64,000 nt of DNA. Origin: Pseudomonas palleroniana. GTDB taxonomy: Bacteria > Pseudomonadota > Gammaproteobacteria > Pseudomonadales > Pseudomonadaceae. Where the stretch lies: assembly GCF_003031675.1 (NCBI RefSeq), contig NZ_PYWX01000039.1, positions 1 through 64,000 on the forward strand. Reading direction: 5' to 3'. Positions 1 to 9,358 of this stretch are shown piece by piece. Position numbers and translations under genes: made by a program. The notes under the pieces were generated by a model. It was not told where the DNA came from. It was given only the letters and a program-made list of their open reading frames with translations, and searched no databases. The stretch's first letter is position 1. Every line of letters begins with the position of its first letter.

Positions 1-127
1 GGCTTGCTCCCGATGGACTGCGTAGCAGGCCCATTTTTGAGGCCGCTGCGCGGCCTATCGGGAGCAAGCCCCCTCCCACAATTTATTCATCGCCCACTTT
101 ATCGCTTAACTGACTGGCATTAGGGCA
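1..127. repeat. REPIN plus flank, truncated by the window edge
   Basis: An inverted REP pair (arms at 1-10 and 60-80) begins before the window edge. The whole stretch matches 40701-40827 with about four mismatches, including some 45 bases outside the REP arms, so it is a copy of one longer composite element. Bases 128-209 look like ordinary promoter DNA for the next gene. Confidence 0.85.
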
Positions 128-209
128 AGCCCGCTCACTACAGCAGCTTGTCACACCTTGTCTCATCTTCGGTTATGCTCGCCGTTCGTCGTAAATGAAC
201 GGAGGCTCC

Positions 210-599
210 ATGACCGCTGCCCGCCTGCTACTCCCCCTGAGCTTTGCTCTGCTCGCCGCGTGTGCCAGTGCGCCGAAGCAAAACGTCACCGTGGACAGCC
301 AAAGCGCCTGCCCGCTCCAGCTTAAATCCGGGCAAAACCTGATCCTCACCCTACCCAGCAACCCCACCACCGGTTACCGCTGGGCCATCCAGGACTCCGC
401 CGGCGGCGTGCTGCGCGCCCTGAGCCCGGAGGTCTACAGCAGCGCGGAATCCGGCGTGATCGGCGGCGGCGGCCAATCCACCTGGCGCTTCCAGGCGTTT
501 GCCGCAGGCCAGGGCCGTTTGCGCCTGACCTCCCAGCAGCCTTGGGAGCCGGAAGCCGAACCCACTGAGACCTTCGACTGCGCCATTACGGTGAACTGA
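210..599 (+). CDS. Chagasin-like (I42 family) protease-inhibitor lipoprotein
   Basis: A 129-residue protein that probably inhibits papain-like cysteine proteases from the periplasm or outer membrane. The N-terminus is a lipoprotein signal with lipobox LAAC, lipidated Cys at residue 18. It carries the chagasin inhibitory loops: NPTTGYRW, a glycine-rich GVIGGGG loop, and QQPWEPE in place of the usual RPW loop. The ATG at 210 is chosen because GGAGG (201-205) stands just before it; an in-frame ATG at 195 would precede that site. One base separates it from the next gene, so the two are probably co-transcribed. The family is clear; the target protease is unknown. Confidence 0.85.
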   Translation: MTAARLLLPLSFALLAACASAPKQNVTVDSQSACPLQLKSGQNLILTLPSNPTTGYRWAIQDSAGGVLRALSPEVYSSAESGVIGGGGQSTWRFQAFAAGQGRLRLTSQQPWEPEAEPTETFDCAITVN

Positions 600-600
600 T

Positions 601-1257
601 ATGCCCTGGCTGATCCTTGCGTTGATGGGTGCCGGCACCTTTATCTACGGCCTGAGCACTCACGCGGCACTGTTGTGCCTGCTGGTCAAACCCATGCCGG
701 TGCTTGCGCTGCTGGGTTGGCTGCATGATGCGCCGCCCACCGACTATCGACGCTGGATCAGCCTGGGGCTCATTTTTTCCCTGGTAGGCGATGTATTGCT
801 CGCTTGGCCGGGCGACCTGTTTATCTTTGGCCTGGGTGCATTTCTATTCGCACACCTGGCGTATCTCAAGGCGTATTTCAGCGACTGCCGGCGCTTGGCG
901 CTGCTGCCATTGATACTGGCGCTGGGGGTGGGAGCCGTGCTGTTGAGCATCCTGATCGCCCACGGCCTGGGTGATTTGCTGATACCGGTAGTGATTTACG
1001 CAGCGGTGATCAGCGCCATGCTCTGGCGTGCACTGGCACGGCTGGGCAGCGACGTGCCAAAACGCTCGGCACTGCTGGCGGCTGCGGGAGCGCTGTCATT
1101 TGTGTTTTCCGATACGCTGATCGGCATCAATCGGTTCGTCGTGTCGTTCGACGCGGCGCCCTATCTATTGATCGTCACCTACTGGCTCGGCCAGTGGGGC
1201 ATCACCGCCTCGGCTTTCCATCAGACAACCCGCGCACACGCGGGCCAACTTGGCTAA
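601..1257 (+). CDS. Lysoplasmalogenase, YhhN/TMEM86 family
   Basis: A 218-residue integral membrane protein with seven or eight hydrophobic segments and little soluble sequence. Length and pattern fit the YhhN family (TMEM86 in animals), which cleaves the vinyl-ether bond of lysoplasmalogens or related lipids at the inner membrane. Family motifs seen include GDVLL near residue 60 and SFVFSDTLIGINRF in the second half, both with conserved acidic residues. It follows the inhibitor lipoprotein directly. The natural substrate in a bacterium without obvious plasmalogens is unknown. Confidence 0.85.
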   Translation: MPWLILALMGAGTFIYGLSTHAALLCLLVKPMPVLALLGWLHDAPPTDYRRWISLGLIFSLVGDVLLAWPGDLFIFGLGAFLFAHLAYLKAYFSDCRRLALLPLILALGVGAVLLSILIAHGLGDLLIPVVIYAAVISAMLWRALARLGSDVPKRSALLAAAGALSFVFSDTLIGINRFVVSFDAAPYLLIVTYWLGQWGITASAFHQTTRAHAGQLG

Positions 1258-1293
1258 AATGCCGGCCTTTTCCACATCAATGCCGGAACAACC

Positions 1294-2037
1294 GTGAGCA
1301 AAGAACCCGATCGCCTATTCGCCCAGCCCCTGCCCCAGGTGCCGGACTTCGCCTTTAACGAGGACGTGGTGCGGGTGTTCCCGGACATGATCAAGCGCTC
1401 GGTGCCGGGTTACCCGACCATCGTCGAGAACCTCGGCGTGCTCGCGGCGCAGTTTGCCCAACCCAACAGCGTGCTCTACGACCTGGGCGCGTCCCTCGGG
1501 GCGGTGACCCAGGCCCTGCGCCGCCATGTGCGCACCGACGGTTGCCGGGTGATCGCGGTGGATAACTCGGCGGCGATGGTCGAGCGCTGCCGCGAATACC
1601 TCAATGGCCAGGACTCGATGTTCCAGGAGCTGTTGCCGGTTGAAGTCATCGAGGGCGATATCCTCGCGCTGCAGTTCCAGCCGGCCTCGGTGGTGGCGTT
1701 GAACTTCACTCTGCAATTTATCGATCCCGCCGAACGCCTGGGCCTGCTGACGCGCATCCGCCAGTCGCTGCTGCCGGGCGGTGCGTTGATCCTGTCGGAA
1801 AAGCTGCGCTTCAATGATCCTGAAGAGCATGCGTTGCTCACCGACCTGCATATCGCGTTCAAGCGCGCCAACGGCTACAGCGAACTGGAAATTGCCCAGA
1901 AGCGCAGCGCCATCGAAAACGTCATGAAGCCCGACAGCCTCGAAGAACACCGCGAACGCCTGCTGGCCGCCGGATTCTCGAAAGTCGTGCCGTGGTTCCA
2001 GTGTCTTAACTTTGCCTCGTTGATTGCCTTGCCATGA
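1294..2037 (+). CDS. cmoA: Carboxy-S-adenosyl-L-methionine synthase CmoA
   Basis: A 247-residue enzyme that converts S-adenosylmethionine and prephenate to carboxy-SAM, the donor for the cmo5U wobble modification of tRNA. The Rossmann glycine motif DLGASLGA is at residues 63-70, where the E. coli enzyme has Cys in place of the first Ala. Starts at a GTG. Its final bases overlap the start of cmoB by four (ATGA), so the two enzymes of the pathway are translationally coupled. Full length and closely matching the family. Confidence 0.96.
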   Translation: MSKEPDRLFAQPLPQVPDFAFNEDVVRVFPDMIKRSVPGYPTIVENLGVLAAQFAQPNSVLYDLGASLGAVTQALRRHVRTDGCRVIAVDNSAAMVERCREYLNGQDSMFQELLPVEVIEGDILALQFQPASVVALNFTLQFIDPAERLGLLTRIRQSLLPGGALILSEKLRFNDPEEHALLTDLHIAFKRANGYSELEIAQKRSAIENVMKPDSLEEHRERLLAAGFSKVVPWFQCLNFASLIALP

Positions 2038-2990
2038 TTGATCTGTCTCCCCTCGCCCGCCACTTGGTCGGCACTCCCCTGGCCGTGTGGGCCCAGGGCC
2101 TGCAAGCGCAACTCGATAGCAAGATGGAAAAGGGTCATGGCGACTTGGAGCGTTGGCAGAGTGCGTTGGACGCGCTGCCGCAGATCCAGCCCAGCGAAGT
2201 CGACCTGATCAATGGGCTGACACTCGACACCGACTGCGACGATGCCACCCGCGCACAGATGCGCACCGCGTTGATGGGCCTGAGCCCGTGGCGCAAGGGG
2301 CCGTTCCATCTGTTCGGCGTGCATGTGGACACCGAATGGCGCTCGGACTGGAAGTGGTCGCGGGTGGCGCCTCACCTGAACTTGAAAGGCAAACGCATCC
2401 TCGATGTCGGCTGCGGTAACGGCTACTACATGTGGCGCATGCTCGGTGCCGGGGCTGACAGCGTGATCGGCGTGGACCCCAACTGGCTGTTCTTCTGCCA
2501 GTTCCAGGCGGTGCAGCGTTACTTGTCCGAACCCAAAGCCTGGCACCTGCCCTTCCCGTTCGAAGATCTGCCGGCGAATCTGGAAGGCTTCGATACGGTA
2601 TTTTCCATGGGCGTGTTTTATCACCGCCGCTCGCCGATCGAGCATTTGCTGGCGCTGAAAGACACCCTGGTCAAAGGCGGCGAATTGGTCCTGGAAACCC
2701 TGGTGGTGGAAGGCGACCAACAGCAAGTGCTGGTGCCGGAAGATCGCTACGCGCAGATGCGTAACGTGTGGTTCCTGCCGTCGGTACCGGCGTTGATGCT
2801 GTGGCTGCGACGGGCCGGGTTCAGTGAGGTGCGCTGTGTAGACGTCAGCGTAACGACGGTGGAGGAACAGCGTGGCACGGAGTGGATGAAGTATCAGTCG
2901 TTGAGTGATTTCCTCGACCCCGATGATCACAGCAAGACCATCGAAGGGCTGCCGGCGCCGATGCGGGCGGTGATCATCGCCAAGAAATAA
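2034..2990 (+). CDS. cmoB: tRNA U34 carboxymethyltransferase CmoB
   Basis: A 318-residue enzyme that transfers the carboxymethyl group from carboxy-SAM to 5-hydroxyuridine at tRNA position 34, completing cmo5U and widening wobble decoding. The SAM-binding motif LDVGCGNG lies at residues 123-130, preceded by the family-specific N-terminal region. Length is normal. Overlaps cmoA by four bases. A REPIN follows the stop and no classic terminator is visible. Confidence 0.96.
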   Translation: MIDLSPLARHLVGTPLAVWAQGLQAQLDSKMEKGHGDLERWQSALDALPQIQPSEVDLINGLTLDTDCDDATRAQMRTALMGLSPWRKGPFHLFGVHVDTEWRSDWKWSRVAPHLNLKGKRILDVGCGNGYYMWRMLGAGADSVIGVDPNWLFFCQFQAVQRYLSEPKAWHLPFPFEDLPANLEGFDTVFSMGVFYHRRSPIEHLLALKDTLVKGGELVLETLVVEGDQQQVLVPEDRYAQMRNVWFLPSVPALMLWLRRAGFSEVRCVDVSVTTVEEQRGTEWMKYQSLSDFLDPDDHSKTIEGLPAPMRAVIIAKK

Positions 2991-3024
2991 CGCTGATCAT
3001 TCACTGAAGCAATAGAGATCAAAT

Positions 3025-3113
3025 TGTGGGAGGGGGCTTGCTCCCGATAGCGGTGCATCAGTCACACATAAACTGACTGACAGGCCGCCATCGGGAGCAA
3101 GCCCCCTCCCACA
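3025..3113. repeat. REPIN (paired inverted REP elements)
   Basis: Two REP copies face each other; the outer arms tgtgggagggggcttgctccc and its complement are perfect. It lies between the convergent 3' ends of cmoB and tadA, the usual site for such elements, and could act as a transcript end. Confidence 0.92.
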
Positions 3114-3134
3114 TTTTTTAATCCCCAGGGTTGT

Positions 3135-3632
3135 TTAGAGAGATGGCTTGGCTCGGCGGGCCTTGAAGAATTCGCTGAGCACCGTGCCGCATTCCTCGGC
3201 CAGTACGCCCCCTTCAAATAACACCCGATGGTTGAGAAAACCCTGGGTGAAAAACTGCCCCTGGCTCTGCACAATCCCGGCCTTGGGCTCCAGCGCGCCA
3301 TACACCACCCGCGCAATGCGCGAGTGCACGATCAGCCCGGCACACATGCTGCACGGCTCCAGGGTCACATACAGCGTGCTGCCGACCAGCCGATAATTGC
3401 TGATCGCCTGCGCGGCGGCGCGGATGGCGACCATTTCGGCGTGGGCACTGGGGTCGTTGCCGCTGATGGGGCAGTTGAAACCGCGGCCGATGATTTCACC
3501 CTCCTGCACCAGCACCGCGCCTACCGGCACTTCCCCCAATGCGGCGCCTTGAGCGGCGAGGGCCAGGGCTTCGCGCATGAAGTCCTGGTCGCGGCTGCGA
3601 TCGATAATGGCTGCGGGACGGATCTGGCGCAT
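3135..3632 (-). CDS. tadA: tRNA-specific adenosine deaminase TadA
   Basis: A 165-residue zinc deaminase that makes inosine at the wobble position of tRNA-Arg(ACG). The catalytic HAE (residues 64-66, with the proton-shuttle Glu) and the zinc motif PCSMC (93-97) are intact. The start at 3632 is chosen because its ATG overlaps the stop of the multicopper oxidase by one base (TAATG), giving translational coupling, and homologues start near here. A longer in-frame start at 3701 would run into the upstream gene. Confidence 0.95.
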   Translation of the reverse strand: MRQIRPAAIIDRSRDQDFMREALALAAQGAALGEVPVGAVLVQEGEIIGRGFNCPISGNDPSAHAEMVAIRAAAQAISNYRLVGSTLYVTLEPCSMCAGLIVHSRIARVVYGALEPKAGIVQSQGQFFTQGFLNHRVLFEGGVLAEECGTVLSEFFKARRAKPSL

Positions 3633-5008
3633 TACGCCACCTCGATGGCGGCCATCAGGCCGGTTTCCATGTGGTCGATCACGTGGCAGTGGAACATCCA
3701 CACCCCCGGGTTATCCGCCACCAAAGCCACACGGGCACGCTCATTCTTGCCCAGCAGGTAGGTGTCGGTGAAGTACGGGATCACCTTGTGGCGGTTTGAA
3801 GCGATCACCTTGAAGCTCATGCCGTGCAGGTGGATCGGATGCTGGTACTGGGTCATGTTCTTCAATTCGAAAATGTAGCTCTTGCCCTTTTCCAACTTGG
3901 CAATCGGGCGGTCGGCGCAGGTCTTGTCGGTGATATCCCAAGCCTTGCCGTTGATCTGCCACAGGCTCGGCGGTTTACCGTCGTCCACCGACACGGTGCC
4001 CACCCATTCGAAATTGAAGTTGAGTTTCTCGGCGTTGGCCAGGTCCGGCTCGCTGATCGGGTTGGCCGGCAAGGCTGCAGGCCATTCGGTGGGTGCATCG
4101 GTGTTGGCCACCGAGCGGAAGGTACCGAGGCGCACCGGGCCGTTGCGCAGGGAGAGTTCTTCACCCGCCGGCGGCGCCTTGATCGCCAGGCAAATCCGCA
4201 TGCCAGGGCCCAGCCAGTACTCCTTGCCCAGTGGGCGCGGCTCGACGGGGTTGCCGTCCAGGGCGTAGATCTGCGCTTCGGCATCGGGAATATTGAGACG
4301 ATAGGTCAGGGTGTTATCGAGGTTGAGCAGGCGCACACGGGTAATCTGCCCGGCCGGCAAATCGATCACCGCCTGGGAGACGCCATTGATGGTCGACAAA
4401 CGCCCGGCAGTACCGCCACGCGCCGCCTCACGCGGTACGCTGAAAGCAACAAAGGCGCCCTCCTCGTCCACGTGCCAGCTTTTCAGGCTCAGGGTGCGTT
4501 CGTGCTTGAAGCCTGTAGGCTCGCGCTCTTCGATGATCAACGGCCCGACCAGGCCACGGCCAAGTTCTTCACTGCTGTTCACGTGGGGGTGATACCAGTA
4601 GCTACCGGCATCGGGAACGCGGAATTTGTAGTCGAAGTATTCACCCGGCAACACCGGCAGCTGTGACACGTACGGCACGCCGTCCATTTCCAGCGGCAGG
4701 CGAATGCCATGCCAGTGGATCGTGGTAGCGACCGGCAGGTGGTTGATGAAGCGCACGCGCAACCATTCGCCCTGGCGCACGCGCAACTCGGTCCCCGGCG
4801 CCGAAGGGCCGAACGCCCAGGCTTGGGTCTTGTGTCCCGGCACCAGTTCCACGTCCAGGGGCGCGGCGATCAATTCGTAGTCGTGCCCCGCTTCAGCCTC
4901 GGCGACCTTCCCCAGCCAGTAGCGATAGGCACCACCGGCCCCCACGCCCACTACGGCAAGGCCGGCCAGGCCACCCAGGATTTGTCGACGGGAAAAGGAT
5001 CGGGACAC
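3632..5008 (-). CDS. Tat-exported multicopper oxidase
   Basis: A 458-residue periplasmic laccase-like oxidase. All four copper-site motifs are visible: HWHG, WYHPH, HPIHLHG and the C-terminal HCHVIDHMETGLM. The N-terminus SRRQIL followed by a hydrophobic stretch is a twin-arginine signal, fitting export of a folded copper protein. GTG at 5008 is preferred: GAGG stands five bases upstream and it puts the twin arginines at residues 7-8; an upstream ATG at 5065 adds a non-signal-like stretch. The methionine-rich insert of CueO-type cuprous oxidases is not evident, so the substrate is open. Coupled to tadA. Confidence 0.85.
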   Translation of the reverse strand: MSRSFSRRQILGGLAGLAVVGVGAGGAYRYWLGKVAEAEAGHDYELIAAPLDVELVPGHKTQAWAFGPSAPGTELRVRQGEWLRVRFINHLPVATTIHWHGIRLPLEMDGVPYVSQLPVLPGEYFDYKFRVPDAGSYWYHPHVNSSEELGRGLVGPLIIEEREPTGFKHERTLSLKSWHVDEEGAFVAFSVPREAARGGTAGRLSTINGVSQAVIDLPAGQITRVRLLNLDNTLTYRLNIPDAEAQIYALDGNPVEPRPLGKEYWLGPGMRICLAIKAPPAGEELSLRNGPVRLGTFRSVANTDAPTEWPAALPANPISEPDLANAEKLNFNFEWVGTVSVDDGKPPSLWQINGKAWDITDKTCADRPIAKLEKGKSYIFELKNMTQYQHPIHLHGMSFKVIASNRHKVIPYFTDTYLLGKNERARVALVADNPGVWMFHCHVIDHMETGLMAAIEVA

Positions 5009-5094
5009 AACAACCTCACGTATCTGCCGCAGGACCAAGCCCTGCAAAGGGCAGATACGATACACCGGCGGGGTCTAAACAGTAAGACTTCTCA

Positions 5095-5117
5095 TGTGGG
5101 AGCAAGCCGCTCCCACA
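5095..5117. repeat. Single REP-type hairpin
   Basis: The stem tgtgggagc with its complement gctcccaca encloses aagcc. It is a shortened REP unit between pdxJ and the multicopper oxidase gene and may serve as a transcript end for pdxJ. Confidence 0.7.
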
Positions 5118-5124
5118 CGGGATC

Positions 5125-5868
5125 TCAAGCCTTGGCGGCGGCCAGGATCAGCGCCTTCATCTCGGCCACGGCGCCTTTGAAACCGACGAACAGCGCATGG
5201 GCCACCAACGCGTGACCAATGTTCAACTCGTTGATGCCCTTGATCGCCGCCACGGCTTCGACGTTGTGGTAGTGCAGGCCATGGCCCGCATTGACGATCA
5301 GGCCGGCCTTGAGGCCGCAGCTCACGCCATCAATGATGCGTTGCAGTTCCTCGGCCACTTCGGTTGGCGTGGTGGCATCGGCGTAACGGCCGGTATGCAG
5401 TTCGATCGCCGGCGCGCCGACACGACGCGAGGCTTCGATCTGGCGCTCGTCGGCGTCGATGAACAGTGAGACTTCGCTGCCGATCTTCGACAGGCGCTCC
5501 ACGGCCGCCTTGATCCGGGCTTCCTGGCCGGCGACGTCGAGACCGCCTTCGGTGGTCAGTTCCTGGCGAGTTTCCGGCACCAGGCAGATGTGCGCCGGGC
5601 GGATGCGTTCGGCGAACTGCATCATTTCTTCGGTGACGCCCATTTCGAAGTTCATGCGGGTTTGCAGCACATCCTTGAGCACCAGCACGTCACGCTCCTG
5701 GATATGGCGACGGTCTTCGCGCAGGTGCACGGTGATGCCGTCGGCGCCCGCTTCTTCAGCGTCCAGCGCGGCCTTGACCGGGTCAGGGTAACGGGTGCCC
5801 CGGGCCTGGCGCAGAGTGGCGACGTGGTCGATGTTGACGCCAAGAAGAATGCGGTTGCTGGTGGTCAC
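5125..5868 (-). CDS. pdxJ: Pyridoxine 5'-phosphate synthase PdxJ
   Basis: A 247-residue TIM-barrel enzyme that condenses 1-deoxyxylulose 5-phosphate with 3-amino-1-hydroxyacetone 1-phosphate in the last step of vitamin B6 synthesis. It begins with the family hallmark [18 protein letters not shown]; the LREDRRHIQ loop and VNAGHGL motif are present. It is the last gene of the lepA-lepB-rnc-era-recO-pdxJ series, 51 bases after recO. Full length. Confidence 0.96.
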   Translation of the reverse strand: MTTSNRILLGVNIDHVATLRQARGTRYPDPVKAALDAEEAGADGITVHLREDRRHIQERDVLVLKDVLQTRMNFEMGVTEEMMQFAERIRPAHICLVPETRQELTTEGGLDVAGQEARIKAAVERLSKIGSEVSLFIDADERQIEASRRVGAPAIELHTGRYADATTPTEVAEELQRIIDGVSCGLKAGLIVNAGHGLHYHNVEAVAAIKGINELNIGHALVAHALFVGFKGAVAEMKALILAAAKA

Positions 5869-5919
5869 GGAAGCGCTCCTGAAAAGGGAAAGAAACGCTG
5901 CACAGCATACACGGGGTTG

Positions 5920-6603
5920 TCAGGGCTTTCGAAACAACTCGCGACTGACCAGTGGCCGCCCCCCCAGATGCACGGCCAGGGCCTGGCGCATCAGGCGCTT
6001 GGCGGCGGACAAGGCTCCCGGGGCGCTCCAATCGGCTTCGCTCATGGCCAGCAGCTCAGTGCCCTGAAACAGGCCGGGTTGCAGCAGGTACACACGCTCA
6101 AGGCCGGCGTCGACTTGCAGGCGGTACATGCCATCAGCGGCGATCGGTGCTCCGTGCAGGTCGTTGGCGAGTTCGAAGCCGTAGCCCAGATCATCCAGCA
6201 ACCGCCATTCGAAGGCGCGCAGCAGCGGTTCCAGGGGGCGGCCTTCGGCGAGGGCCAACAGCGTGGCGGCGTAGTGATCGAAAACGGCCGGGTGAGGGTC
6301 TTCGGCGGGCAGCAGGCGGATCAGCAGTTCGTTGAGGTAGAGGCCGCTGAACAGCGCCTCGCCATTGAGCCAGGCCGAGGTGCCCAGACTTTCCATGCGG
6401 CCGACGTTTTTCAGCTCGCCCTTGCCGCGAAACTCCACATCCAGGGCCACGAACGGCCGCGCCAATGTGCCCGCCTTACCCCGTGCGCTGCGCAACACCG
6501 CACGCAGGCGGCCTTGAGGGGTGAGGAAGTCCACCAGGGCACTGGTCTCGCGGTAGGCGCGGCTGTGCAGGACGTAGGCGGGTTGGCTGGTGGGCTGGGA
6601 CAT
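5920..6603 (-). CDS. recO: DNA repair protein RecO
   Basis: A 227-residue mediator that helps load RecA at gaps within the RecFOR pathway. It has an N-terminal OB-fold ([20 protein letters not shown]) and a helical C-terminal domain of normal length. The zinc-finger cysteines of some RecO proteins are absent, as in other proteobacterial forms. It sits between era and pdxJ in the conserved order, but a REPIN interrupts the era-recO spacing. Confidence 0.93.
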   Translation of the reverse strand: MSQPTSQPAYVLHSRAYRETSALVDFLTPQGRLRAVLRSARGKAGTLARPFVALDVEFRGKGELKNVGRMESLGTSAWLNGEALFSGLYLNELLIRLLPAEDPHPAVFDHYAATLLALAEGRPLEPLLRAFEWRLLDDLGYGFELANDLHGAPIAADGMYRLQVDAGLERVYLLQPGLFQGTELLAMSEADWSAPGALSAAKRLMRQALAVHLGGRPLVSRELFRKP

Positions 6604-6650
6604 GGAGGCTCACTGCTGGAATGCATTTTTTGAAAACTGCACAAACCGAA

Positions 6651-6738
6651 TGTGGGAGGGGGCTTGCTCCCGATGGCGGTGGTCAGTCACTTATGTATTA
6701 ACTGACCCACCGCCATCGGGAGCAAGCCCCCTCCCACA
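6651..6738. repeat. REPIN between era and recO
   Basis: Two inverted REP units with perfect outer arms and a GCGGTGGTCAG-type inner palindrome. It lies inside what is normally a continuous operon, so it may lower expression of recO and pdxJ or mark a processing site. Confidence 0.92.
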
Positions 6739-6761
6739 TTTTCAGTCCTGCGGTGTTCTGC

Positions 6762-7664
6762 TTAAAGGTCGCCGTAACCCAGGGAGCGCAGTGCGCGCTC
6801 ATCATCGGACCAACCACCTTTCACCTTCACCCACAGGTTGAGCATGATCTTGGAGTCAAACAGCAACTCCATGTCCTTGCGCGCTTCGGTGCCGATGCGC
6901 TTGATGCGCTCGCCCTTGTCGCCAATGATGATTTTCTTCTGGCCGTCACGCTCGACGAGGATCAGCGCATGGATATGCAGGGTCTTGCCCTGCTGCTTGA
7001 ACTCTTCGATTTCCACGGTGATCTGGTACGGCAGCTCGGCGCCCATCTGGCGCATGATTTTCTCGCGCACCAGTTCAGCGGCGAGGAAACGGCTGCTGCG
7101 GTCGGTGATCTGGTCTTCCGGGAAGAAGTGCTCGTTCTCCGGCAGGTGCTCGGCGATCACACGCTCCAGCGCATCGAGATTGTGCCCGTGCTGGGCGGAA
7201 ATCGGGATGATCTGGGCGTTCGGCAGTTGTTCCTGCAGCCAGCTCAGGTGCGGCATCAGCTCGGCTTTGTCTTCGATGCGGTCGGTCTTGTTCAGGGCGA
7301 CGATCAACGGGCCGGTGACATACTGCACGCGCTCCAGAACCATCTGGTCTTCGTCGGTCCACTTGGTGCGGTCAACCACGAAGATCACCACGTCGACGTC
7401 TTTCAACGCGGCCGAAGCCGTCTTGTTCATGTAGCGGTTGAGGGCTTTCTCGCCACCTTTGTGCATGCCCGGGGTGTCGACGTAGACCGCTTGCACGTTG
7501 CCTTCGGTCTTGATGCCCAGCATGTTGTGGCGGGTAGTCTGCGGCTTGCGCGAGGTGATCGCGAGCTTCTGGCCCAGGATGTGGTTCAGCAACGTGGACT
7601 TGCCCACGTTCGGGCGTCCAACGATGGCGACATAGCCACAGCGTGTTGCGGTTGAATCAGTCAT
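6762..7664 (-). CDS. era: GTPase Era
   Basis: A 300-residue GTPase required for maturation of the 30S ribosomal subunit, binding near the 3' end of 16S rRNA. The GTPase motifs GRPNVGKS (residues 16-23), DTPG and NKTD are present, followed by a KH domain ending in [19 protein letters not shown] sequence (here GGWSDD). The start at 7664 is preceded by GGAG and overlaps the rnc stop by eight bases; an upstream ATG at 7688 lacks this support. Coupled to rnc. Confidence 0.95.
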   Translation of the reverse strand: MTDSTATRCGYVAIVGRPNVGKSTLLNHILGQKLAITSRKPQTTRHNMLGIKTEGNVQAVYVDTPGMHKGGEKALNRYMNKTASAALKDVDVVIFVVDRTKWTDEDQMVLERVQYVTGPLIVALNKTDRIEDKAELMPHLSWLQEQLPNAQIIPISAQHGHNLDALERVIAEHLPENEHFFPEDQITDRSSRFLAAELVREKIMRQMGAELPYQITVEIEEFKQQGKTLHIHALILVERDGQKKIIIGDKGERIKRIGTEARKDMELLFDSKIMLNLWVKVKGGWSDDERALRSLGYGDL

Positions 7665-8346
7665 GGCCATTCTCCACGCCCAGGGCAATCAGTGCTGCAG
7701 CGGCCGCTACCTGTTCGGCAATACGACGGCTCACACCCTGGCCTCGGCTTTTTTCGTTCAGTAAGGTGATTTCACATTCCACGAAGAATACGCGGCAATG
7801 GGGCTCACCCTGGATGTCCACCACTTCGTAGCGTGGCAGTTCGCAACCGCGCGACTGCAGGAATTCCTGCAGGCGGGTCTTGGGGTCTTTGTTGGTATCG
7901 ACCAGCGTCAGGCTCTCGATCTCGGAGGTCAGCCAGGCAGTGACGCGCTCCTTCGCCGCTTCCATGCCGGCATCGAGGTAGATCGCACCGATCAGCGCCT
8001 CAAGGGCATCGGCCAGGATCGACTCGCGGCGGAAACCACCGCTTTTCAATTCACCGGAACCCAGGCGCAGGTATTCGCCCAGGCCAAAACCACGGGCCAG
8101 TACCGCCAGGGTCTCGCCTTTCACCAACCGTGCACGCAGGCGTGACAGCTGGCCTTCACGGGCTTGGGGGAAACGCTCGAACAGCGCCTCACCGGCAACG
8201 AAGTTGAGGATGGCATCACCGAGGAATTCCAGGCGCTCGTTATTACGCCCTGCAAAGCTGCGGTGTGTGAGGGCAAGGACCATCAATTCCTGGTCCTTGA
8301 AGGTGTAGCCGAGCTGGCGCTCGAGACGACTTAGAGAAACGGTCAC
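7657..8346 (-). CDS. rnc: Ribonuclease III
   Basis: A 229-residue double-strand-specific endonuclease that processes rRNA precursors and many mRNAs. The catalytic signature [11 protein letters not shown] begins at residue 37, the second acidic cluster [13 protein letters not shown] follows, and a double-stranded RNA-binding domain forms the C-terminus. The next gene upstream is lepB, 152 bases away; the small DUF4845 gene usually found here is missing. Confidence 0.95.
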   Translation of the reverse strand: MTVSLSRLERQLGYTFKDQELMVLALTHRSFAGRNNERLEFLGDAILNFVAGEALFERFPQAREGQLSRLRARLVKGETLAVLARGFGLGEYLRLGSGELKSGGFRRESILADALEALIGAIYLDAGMEAAKERVTAWLTSEIESLTLVDTNKDPKTRLQEFLQSRGCELPRYEVVDIQGEPHCRVFFVECEITLLNEKSRGQGVSRRIAEQVAAAAALIALGVENGHD

Positions 8347-8470
8347 GGTTTATCCATATCTAGTTGGTGGCACCGGCGGCCATCGACGATTGACGCAGTG
8401 TTCAAATTCAAATCCTGATTGGTGTCGCATGAAGCCGGGCCAATGTTTGTCCCAACCCCAGAAAAGCATT

Positions 8471-8492
8471 CGGCGCTGTGTGAACAGCGCCG
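8471..8492 (-). terminator. Hairpin after lepB, possible weak terminator
   Basis: A nine-base-pair perfect stem (cggcgctgt and acagcgccg) with a four-base loop, followed on the minus strand by AATGCTTTT. The T run is short and offset, so it may be an attenuator or processing hairpin between lepB and rnc. Confidence 0.45.
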
Positions 8493-8498
8493 TCTGTA

Positions 8499-9353
8499 TT
8501 ACTTGATCAGCCCGACCCGCGAGAAGTTCGGCAGGTGGCTGAGCTTGGGTTCCGGCCAACTCATCCAGACCGCAAAGGCCTTGCCGACAATGTTCTCGTC
8601 GGGAACCATGCCCAGCAGGTCCTTGGGAATGCTGGGGTCATCCCAGTAGCGGCTGTCGTTGGAGTTGTCCCGGTTGTCACCCATCATGAAGTAGTGACCG
8701 GCCGGCACTTTCCACTGGCCATCAGGCATTGCGCGGTAGCGGCTCATTTCCTTGCGGATTTCGTGCTCTACCGTACCGAGTTTTTCCTGGTACAGCTCGG
8801 CGCTGCCCAGGGTGTTCGGCTCGGTGCCCAGCAGCTTCTCGGCCACCGATTCACCGTTGACGAACAGACGCTTGTCGCTGGTGTAGCGGATCACGTCGCC
8901 CGGCAGGCCCACGACACGCTTGATGTAGTTGACGTTCGGGTCGCTTGGGTAGCGGAACACCATCACATCGCCGCGCTGCGGGTCACCCACCGGGATGACT
9001 TTCTTGTCGATCACCGGCAAGCGAATCCCGTAGGAGAACTTGTTCACCAGGATGAAGTCGCCCACGTCCAGGGTAGGTTTCATCGACCCCGACGGGATCT
9101 GAAACGGCTCCACCAGGAACGAGCGCAACACCAGCACGATGAACAGTACCGGGAAGAACGACTTGCCGTATTCAACCAGCAGGGGCTCTTTGTTCAGCTT
9201 TTCGACCACCACCGCATCGGGCTGGCTGACGCTGCCCTGATAGGAGGCGATAGCCGCCCGCCGACGCGGGGCGAAGAACACCAGATCGAGCAACGCCAGG
9301 AGACCGCAAACGGCAACGGCGATGACCAGCAACAGCGGGAAATTTAGCGACAT
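8499..9353 (-). CDS. lepB: Signal peptidase I
   Basis: A 284-residue inner-membrane serine protease that removes signal peptides from secreted proteins. Two N-terminal membrane segments (about residues 5-27 and 66-82) precede the catalytic domain. The Ser/Lys dyad is visible: Ser90 in PSGSMKPTL and Lys145 in NYIKRVVGLPGD. The GDNRDNSNDSR motif is also present. Five bases separate it from lepA. Confidence 0.96.
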   Translation of the reverse strand: MSLNFPLLLVIAVAVCGLLALLDLVFFAPRRRAAIASYQGSVSQPDAVVVEKLNKEPLLVEYGKSFFPVLFIVLVLRSFLVEPFQIPSGSMKPTLDVGDFILVNKFSYGIRLPVIDKKVIPVGDPQRGDVMVFRYPSDPNVNYIKRVVGLPGDVIRYTSDKRLFVNGESVAEKLLGTEPNTLGSAELYQEKLGTVEHEIRKEMSRYRAMPDGQWKVPAGHYFMMGDNRDNSNDSRYWDDPSIPKDLLGMVPDENIVGKAFAVWMSWPEPKLSHLPNFSRVGLIK

Positions 9354-9358
9354 AGGAC

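Noticed and set aside
8350..8559. A 69-codon minus-strand frame between lepB and rnc as a candidate for the missing DUF4845 gene
   Set aside because: It overlaps lepB coding sequence and has no membrane segment or resemblance to DUF4845; its tail is mere read-through.
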